The notes beneath the pieces are model-generated. The model did no database searches. It saw only the letters and a program-made list of their open reading frames with translations, and had not been told where the DNA came from. Both the position numbers and the translations under genes were made by a program. From Telmatactis stephensoni (taxonomy: Eukaryota; Cnidaria; Anthozoa; Actiniaria; Isophelliidae), in contig JALIZF010000954.1 in NCBI GenBank assembly GCA_029948255.1, forward strand, positions 43,548 to 107,547: a stretch of DNA of 64,000 nt. The letters are read 5' to 3'. Shown in pieces: positions 57,778 to 64,000 of this stretch. How positions within the stretch are numbered: the stretch's first letter is position 1; every line of letters starts with the position of its first letter.

Positions 57778-59509
57778 TAGAAACACAAAATTGGCCGTAA
57801 AACTCTATAGCAGACTCGATCATTTTTCATATTTTCTAAGAAGCAAGGTACGATTGGTGTGGTCGGTGTTTCACTCAAACAATTTAATTATACTTTGTAG
57901 AAAATGTATACTTCCCTGTCAAAACCAACCATGAGATAGCGGCAACTTTGCCTAAAATAGGAAGAAAGGCCTTTTTGGGAATTTAAATACGTGTATTTTA
58001 TTCAAGCTAAGAATAAAAAGAGCACTATTATCACTTATTTACAAGCAGATGGAAGAGGAACCTCTTACTTAATCGACCTTAATCCTGTAGTCACTCAATT
58101 AACACTTTGGCAGAGCAACAAGTAATATGATCTGTACAGCAGTGAGCCTAATACAAAGCAACGATGCTCCACGGTTCTCCATGCTTTTTGCTCTCATAAA
58201 TCAAAAACTTGAGTGATCAAAGAGAAATAAGCAAAGAAAATAGCAATAGAAATATCACTCCTTATCTCTCGTGACAAAAAATTCCACATCAAAACACATT
58301 AAGACCTTTTTACAACGGTGCTCCGTGTCTTATGTATAAGAGAATAGGAATACTGTCGAATATTTCTTATATTGCGATGGAGCACCGTTGAAAAATATAG
58401 ACATAATAATTATCGAAGCAAAGTCTGGGCGTCATTACATTACAAATTAGTGGTACTTTAACATAGTATAGAAACATTTTCAAAGCAGGCTAATATTATT
58501 GAATTATTAGATATATTAAAGGAGCTTTGAGGGGAGCACCATTGGGCTTCCTGTGGAAAATCGTTAAACACATTCCTAAAAACATTTGTCAATAAAATTC
58601 TCCAGTATAAATTCATTTTTATTTCCCATAAGGGAAATAAACATCTCGGCCGCTAAACGCTGGTGTGGCAAGTTTCGTGATGTGACATTGCCCGGTCAAG
58701 GTACAGGCCAAGGTAAAGACACAAGAAAAATACTTGTAACACAGGATACCCAATGACATGTTGTTGGGACACATTACAAAATCAGAATGTTAACCATAAC
58801 CAAGTGTAGGTAGGGAAATGCCACAGATTCGAATTGGTTATGTTCCTGTCTGAAGTAAGCATTAGCTAAATTGCTTGAGCTACGTCAGTCACCGATCCTA
58901 CCATGCTGTTTTAGTAACAAGTCCTAAAGTCCTAACTATACAACAAAAATACCATGTTTTTGCCGAGAATTGACACCCAGGCTAGTATGCCATGGTGATT
59001 TAAGCCGCTCATGGCAAATAATATAGTGAATCCTTAGACTTCCTAGAACTTTATTATAGTCTTACAGTGTTTTTTTTGCATCAGCGGTTTTCTAATTCTC
59101 GGGGCTTTAAGAGTCAGGGCAAATTTATTCTTTGGTTAACATTGTAAATACGTATTTTATGTCACGTGGATTGCATACTATCTTACTACTATGCAAACGC
59201 AATACCAACAAATCTAATCATCGACCACTAATGACAAAGGTCAAACAAATCTACTTGAAATGGCTTGTTTCACTTCTGATCTCGTAAAACATGTTTTTGG
59301 TGTCATTCTTTTAGACTTATAGGTATGCACCATTGCTTTTACTGAAAAACAGGATTTCATCACTTTCAACAGCTACCAATTTTCTCATATTTTTTAAGAA
59401 CTAAGAGAAACCTCTGAACCTTTTTCGCTATCAATGAAAACGTCCACTAGCATACATTATTAACGGTAATAAATTAGTTCTCTGGTATTCGGTTTATAGT
59501 TCATAGACA

Positions 59510-59774
59510 CAATCCTTGCCAAAATTAGTTGGCACGATGTACATTCAACGGATATTTCTACAATTGTACACTTTGTGACCATGCCATTGGACCCCCCTCC
59601 CCCCTTTACAATGTTGCTGCTAGATAAAAGGTATTTCGAACTGATTGCCAAGTCGTAGGTGTTGGGATTTTCACAGCAACATTGTAAAGGGGGCACGGGG
59701 GGAGTCAATCTCATCACCATCTACTTTTCGCGCGCATCACGACAATATCGTGCCAACAATACTGGCAATGATTG
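59510..59774 (+). repeat. Right MITE copy, 265 bp
   Basis: Same repeat and orientation as 57509-57777 with scattered substitutions and a 4-bp length difference. Its left flank is ACA rather than TA, so its left boundary is not a normal insertion junction. Confidence 0.85.
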
Positions 59775-60308
59775 TAGATCAAATTCCAGAACAATGGAAT
59801 ACTTCTGAAGAACAGCCTGAGAAACCAGCAAGAGTAGATATATACTGGAACAAAGTAAGTGGGCTAAAGAATGACTTTGGTGAGGTAAAGTATCCTCAAG
59901 TTATGAAAGTGGTTAAATTAGCATTAATTCTGGCACATGGAAATTCTGATGTGGAGAGGGTTTTTTCCAAAAGTGGAAAAAGTGTAACTAAAGAGAGAGT
60001 CAGGTTTAGTGAATCATCTATCAATGGTATCTGTTCAACTTCTGATGGAATGAAGGCATTTTCATAATGATCCAAGTGCTGTGCCCATCACCAAGGAGTT
60101 TTTACAGCTTGGACGATCAGTTCATTCAATTTATATTAAGAGACTTGAAGAAGAGAGAGAGGAGAAAGAAGAGAGAGAGGAGAGTGCCACCTTATTAGAG
60201 GAACAGAAGAAAGAACTCAAAAGGCAATCTAAACAACAAAATAAGTTTACACAAGAAGAAAAGAAGAATCGAGATTTGGAGAAAAAGGAGACTGAACATC
60301 TGAACTGA

Positions 60309-62204
60309 ATCAGATTTTTGAGGAAGCAAGTGCAAAGTTGCAAGAGGTATTGAAGAATAAAGATTTTAAGGAGGCTATTGTATAGCTCAAGCAATGCTTG
60401 AAAGTGGAATAAAGAAACTTGATGATGCTGATAAGCTTATCCTGGCTACAAGATAAAAGCAGAGAATTGTATTGAAAAGGAAAGATGGATTACTTAAAAA
60501 ATTGTTGCTTACAAGTGATTCATAAAGTAAGATGAGAAAGCTTTGAGCACTGGAAAGCTATTTATATAAAGCGTATCCTGCCCACAGGCATAAAAGTTTA
60601 ATTACTTTTTAAGTCTAAACCATGAGGAGCTTTGACCAAGCAAAAAATTCTCTGCAGGATAGGTGCAGAAGGTGTGGGATCTGTCACTCAAGATTACATT
60701 AAGTGTTATTAGTATGTCAACAACAGATGGCTTTTCTTATATTAGTATGTCAACAAGAGATGGCTTTTCTTAATCTTTTCTTAATTATCGCCTATCAATT
60801 GAAACTCGATTCTCTAGATCCTGTTGAGCGGGTAAAGGAGAATTGACTAGTTAATAACTGAACGACCTGAACTATTTATACCGTGAAAACTTTGTCAAAA
60901 CTATAGACACGCACAAATTTGGTTGGAAGTTTGAATTAGGCCAGTTCCATACAGCGTATTTTTCATGTACGTAATTGCATGTTCATGTACTTAAACAAAA
61001 ATACGACATGGTTTGTCGTGTTATGTTACGCGGCAGAGGAACAACAACTGATTCTTATCGCGTACTTTTGTGTTACCAAACCAAATAAAATTCAGTCCCG
61101 TATTCCAGCTTTACATTATTTTCGACAGCAATTAAGTACTTAATCGGAGTGTCTAGATACCCCGCTCCTGTGAACGATTTTCTAGATACCGGTTAATAAC
61201 TTTTATGGGTTTAAAATCTCCTAACTTTGTTTACAGCCATTTTCGATCATCTGCCACGACTGACGAACTGACGGGAACTGCTTTCAAAATACTAGATACC
61301 CGGCAGTCTAAAACTTGCTTAAAAATTCGCCTAATATAATGAAATCATCTATCTAATATCTGGAAACTGTGGAAAATCAAGAGAAGAAAGAAAGAAGGAA
61401 GGAAAGAAATATAATTACTTTGGCGATTCTTGGTCCAGAACTCGACCGGAATGTCACGCTCTTCGCCACTTCTGCTTTTTCCGCTTGAGCGCTTCCAATC
61501 TATTCGTCAAAACAGCGGTGCTGATACAAATTTTTCGCAGATAGCCCAAGTTGGCACAACTGTTAAAAAAAACAAAATTTGATCATCGAACTCGATGAAA
61601 TTGTTACTCACATCCGAACGTCAGTTGAGGCTTTCTCACTTTCTAGATTTCATCTATGACGGCTATAAAATTTGTTTGAAAATTTAGTTTCAAAATGGTT
61701 CTCAATGATTTTAACAAGAAAAACGATTAGCAAAATAGGAATAAATGTTTTCTTTGATAAAAGAAAGCGAGCGAGCGCAATTTATAGTCTCTCTAGAAAT
61801 GTTAATTTCTTTTCTATTCACTTCCGGTTGAGCGATTTTGTTCAATGCTGATTCAGTCTCGAAAACCTGTGCGAGGACCCCCTTTTTCGGTTTCATTTAT
61901 GGAATCAGCATTGAATTTCGCTCCGAAAATCAGAATAATGCAGTTTTAAACGATTTTTTAAATTTTTTTTTTCTCCTGTAAATGTTTTCCAAACATAATT
62001 TGTGCTGGCTTGGGGTACCTGTGTCCAGACCCGAGGAGTACTGAAACTAGAATATAGTACAATATTTACATCAATGGCGAAGGATCGTGTGAAAAGTTAA
62101 TATTTTTTCATTGAAAGAACAAGTTAATACATAACAGAAGCGGGAGATTCAAGTTTTGTTTTGAACATGATCTGTTCGAGCATCGCATTTGGCGCCGAAA
62201 AGCG
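60309..62204. other. Intergenic and probable promoter side of the last gene
   Basis: No exon seen. A purine-rich run GAGAAGAAAGAAAGAAGGAAG lies at about 61380-61401. A duplicated 'ATTAGTATGTCAACA..AGATGGC' occurs near 60709-60770. The final 150 bp should contain the 5' untranslated region of the gene starting at 62205, but no TATA or initiator can be claimed. Confidence 0.4.
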
Positions 62205-63804
62205 ATGGCGGAGGGTTCTCCGACTGAAGCTTTTTGGCCAATTCAAGTTTATGGCTCGTCCCTCGACCCAAACAAGAACTGGTTTCTGGTCACAAAGGAA
62301 CTCTGTGGCAGTAGACCAAGAGATTTTGCGAGTAATTACGTTTTTACTCGTTTTCCTCAGGAAATCAAGTATATTCCAAGGAAGGATTTGAGTGTTTGGA
62401 AAAATGGCGCCAAAAGATCCCTTCTTATTTCGCTGTCTGAAAAAGGAGAAAAATGCCAAAAACAACCTAACCAAGTTTATGTAACGTCCACGTTTGGTCT
62501 TCTCGCTGGCATTTTACGACAACGTGAGTTCCCAGTGAATGGTTTTGAGCAGTCGTCATTCTTGAGTAATGCAGTGAAGTGTTTGAACAATTCGATGTTT
62601 GTGCCCTCAGACAAAGCATCAAAGGTTTTACTAGTAAATGATCAAAATGAGATGCATACAAGTACAAATTCTCCAATTCTCCAACTTAATTCCAAGATTA
62701 AAAAACTTGAGCAAGAACTTTCAAAGCTCAAGCAGAAATCAGCGGGAAGCATCCAAATGCCCGCCAATTTTGAAAATCTTGGCCCGACCAAAAAAAAGAG
62801 GGCTATGGCACAACAATCCACCGAAATATTTTCCAGATTGCAAGCCATCTGTGATGAATATCAATTGTCAATTGGCTCTGTCCTTGGTCGGCATTTCACG
62901 ACTGGAACTGAGAATGAGGAGGAAGAAGTCAGAAAGATTATTTCGATAGCGGTCCAACATATATTGGACTCTAACTCCACCTCAGGACTAAGTGAATGTC
63001 TTTCTGATGATGTATACCAAAAATTGATGGACAAGATGAGGGTCCCAGACTGGGCACTTTTGTATTTAAAGCTCAAGGCTCGACTGTCAGACTCAGGTTG
63101 GCAAACTGTGCTGAATGTTACCCAGCTTGGTAGAAGTAGGGTAAGTATTTCTGTATCATTTTCCATTTAAGTTGTTTTCAATCTATGAATAGCTATGAAT
63201 GAGTATAGTGCTACACTTAAATACTATTTATTACTTAGATGTATAAGGGAGGTTTCACAAAACAATGTTATGGGCAAGGAGAATGATCAAAATGTAAGAA
63301 ATAAAAATACAAAAAATTGAAAAAATTGCCAAGTTCACTCATGTAGGAAAAAATATTTTTATAAACCCAAAAAATATTTGTCCCCACAAATATTGCCATT
63401 GTTTGCTCTGATCTAATTTTTGCAGCTACTTACAGCAGACTTAAGCTTTAACTTGATTTAATAAGTGTATTTTCTTCTTTTTACAGCGAAACTCAGATAC
63501 ACCAATTCTCTTAACACAAAATCAAATTACAGCAATCAAAGCCCTAGTTTTTAAGGTGGTTCGAAAGACTGTACATATCAACAAGTTGGAAACAGATTTT
63601 CCTTCATGGGGGGTTAACCTCTCATCTGTTCTTGTCTGGGCTATCAGAGAACATAATCTGCATACCAATAACACTGAAAATTCAGAATTGGAGTTTAACA
63701 TAAAAATTGATGGCCGTCCACTTGGAGGTATGTTAGGCATTGTTACTTTTCTTGAGCAATTTATTTTATTTTTTATTCTTTCTTCCTTTTTTTCTTTCCT
63801 TTGT

Positions 63805-63872
<68 letters not shown>

Positions 63873-64000
63873 ACTTTCTTTCTATCTATCTATCTTTCTT
63901 TCTTTCCTTATTTTCTTCTTTCTTTCTTTCTTTCTTGTTGCTGTAAGTTGCTGTTTTTGTTATTGCATTTCTTGTTATTGTTTTGTTTTGTCAGGGAAAA
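62205..64000 (+). CDS. N-terminal exons of a cnidarian transposon-like family protein (runs off the window)
   Basis: Exon 1 is 62205-63140 (ATG start, MAEGSPTEAFWPIQVYGSSL), with donor AGTAGG/gtaagt. Exon 2 is 63487-63727 (RNSDTPILLTQNQITAIKAL), and exon 3 begins at 63995 after gttttgtcag/. All junctions are in phase and no stop interrupts them. The middle of exon 1 holds a coiled coil (LNSKIKKLEQELSKLKQK) followed by a basic KKKRAMAQQ patch. The later part, VPDWALLYLKLKARLSDSGW with QTVLNVTQLGRSR, and exon 2's LEFNIKIDGRPLGG, match a family I recall as multicopy in corals. The function is unknown. Unlike most of its neighbours it looks intact here; the remainder, with any catalytic core, lies beyond 64000. 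Confidence 0.72.
63770..63937 (+). repeat. CTTT microsatellite in intron 2
   Basis: A long run of CTTT units, purest at about 63805-63873, with CTAT and CCTT variants around 63883-63910. Forms the body of the intron between exon 2 (ends 63727) and exon 3 (starts 63995), and lengthens the pyrimidine tract well upstream of the acceptor. Confidence 0.95.

Larger units (their letters stand above)
57509..59774 (+). mobile_element. TA-flanked 2.27-kb insertion bounded by two MITE copies
   Basis: It lies inside the hAT reading frame. TA occurs immediately before (57507-57508) and after (59775-59776). Taking out the insertion with one TA joins the hAT coding sequence in frame (TGGAAATTGTACCAACTA to GATCAAATTCC), which marks the exact boundaries. 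The interior (57780-59509) has no long ORF; a small inverted pair, AACGGTGCTCCGT and ATGGAGCACCGTT, lies at about 58315-58393. The ends are two directly oriented copies of one repeat. Either this is one element with long subterminal repeats, or a solo MITE was followed by a second event. Confidence 0.85.
55780..60308 (+). pseudogene. hAT-superfamily transposase, split by an insertion
   Basis: The ATG at 55780 (MPGGKTSFKSDWLLKTDAQG) begins the protein; a shift near 55850 leads to a BED-type zinc finger remnant (HYFICHETFRCDNQGL with spaced His). The catalytic core shows MYTIHYDETTNAQIQKKLD (first Asp), LQMLESDGPNVNKTVW (second Asp) and DSRWLTLQPAL. Stops: TGA 57239 and TGA near 57446. Coding then stops at a 2266-bp insertion (57509-59774) and resumes as QIPEQWNTSEEQPEK, VKLALILAHGNSDVERVFSK (hAT C-terminal dimerisation signature with the Glu) and KSVTKERVRF. 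Another shift near 60062 leads to NDPSAVPITKEFLQLGRS and a Glu/Lys-rich coiled tail ending at 60308. The inactive transposase is recognisable over nearly its full length. Confidence 0.85.

Noticed and set aside
63740..63946. 68-codon Phe/Leu/Ser-rich frame
   Set aside because: Translation of the CTTT microsatellite.

Overview
This is AT-rich eukaryotic nuclear DNA with split genes (GT-AG introns that agree in phase), no operons and no ribosome-binding sites. Protein families recalled as expanded in stony corals and sea anemones fill it: DUF6589 proteins, C2H2/RNase-H-like families, RecQ-like helicases and DIRS-type elements with an SGNH ORF. Together with many fold-back MITEs this suggests an anthozoan cnidarian, most likely a scleractinian coral. 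That assignment is inference from family memory, not from a search. No rRNA, functional tRNA gene or CRISPR array was found.

Layout. 0-12 kb: a plus-strand, multi-exon EnSpm/CACTA-like transposase gene whose introns are stuffed with MITEs and palindromes, with a possible promoter region near 0.7-1.6 kb. 12.2-12.7 kb: a minisatellite of about 54 bp period. 13.3-14.7 kb: the C-terminal half of a RecQ-type helicase. 16-21 kb (minus): a DUF6589 zinc-finger gene with a one-base frameshift. 21.3-22.5 kb: a Ty3/Gypsy gag-protease remnant rearranged by a perfect 86-bp inverted duplication. 23.7-24.6 kb: an unrecognised ORF. 27.2-28.3 kb (minus): a Harbinger-like transposase, with a SANT/Myb-like ORF diverging from it at 29.1 kb. 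30.7-35.9 kb: a multi-exon pseudogene of a cnidarian family with Cys/His modules and an RNase-H-like core. 36.9-42.5 kb: a tyrosine-recombinase (DIRS/Ngaro-type) retrotransposon with 221-bp identical direct repeats and frameshifted ORFs. 45.4-46 kb: an alpha-kinase fragment. 47.6-50 kb (minus): a LINE fragment joined to a tRNA-derived SINE. 50-53.7 kb: a pseudogene ending in a CXC cysteine-rich module. 55.8-60.3 kb: a hAT transposase pseudogene split by a 2.27-kb TA-flanked insertion. 62.2 kb to the end: the intact first exons of another gene that runs out of the window.

How the parts relate. Nearly every protein-coding stretch is a transposase, a retrotransposon protein or a member of a transposon-like family, at different stages of decay. 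The EnSpm-like gene, the RecQ half and the right-edge gene look open and correctly spliced. The DIRS element, the LINE, the hAT and the two large plus-strand families are clearly broken. Many breaks are single-base shifts, so raw-read support should be checked before calling all of them biological.
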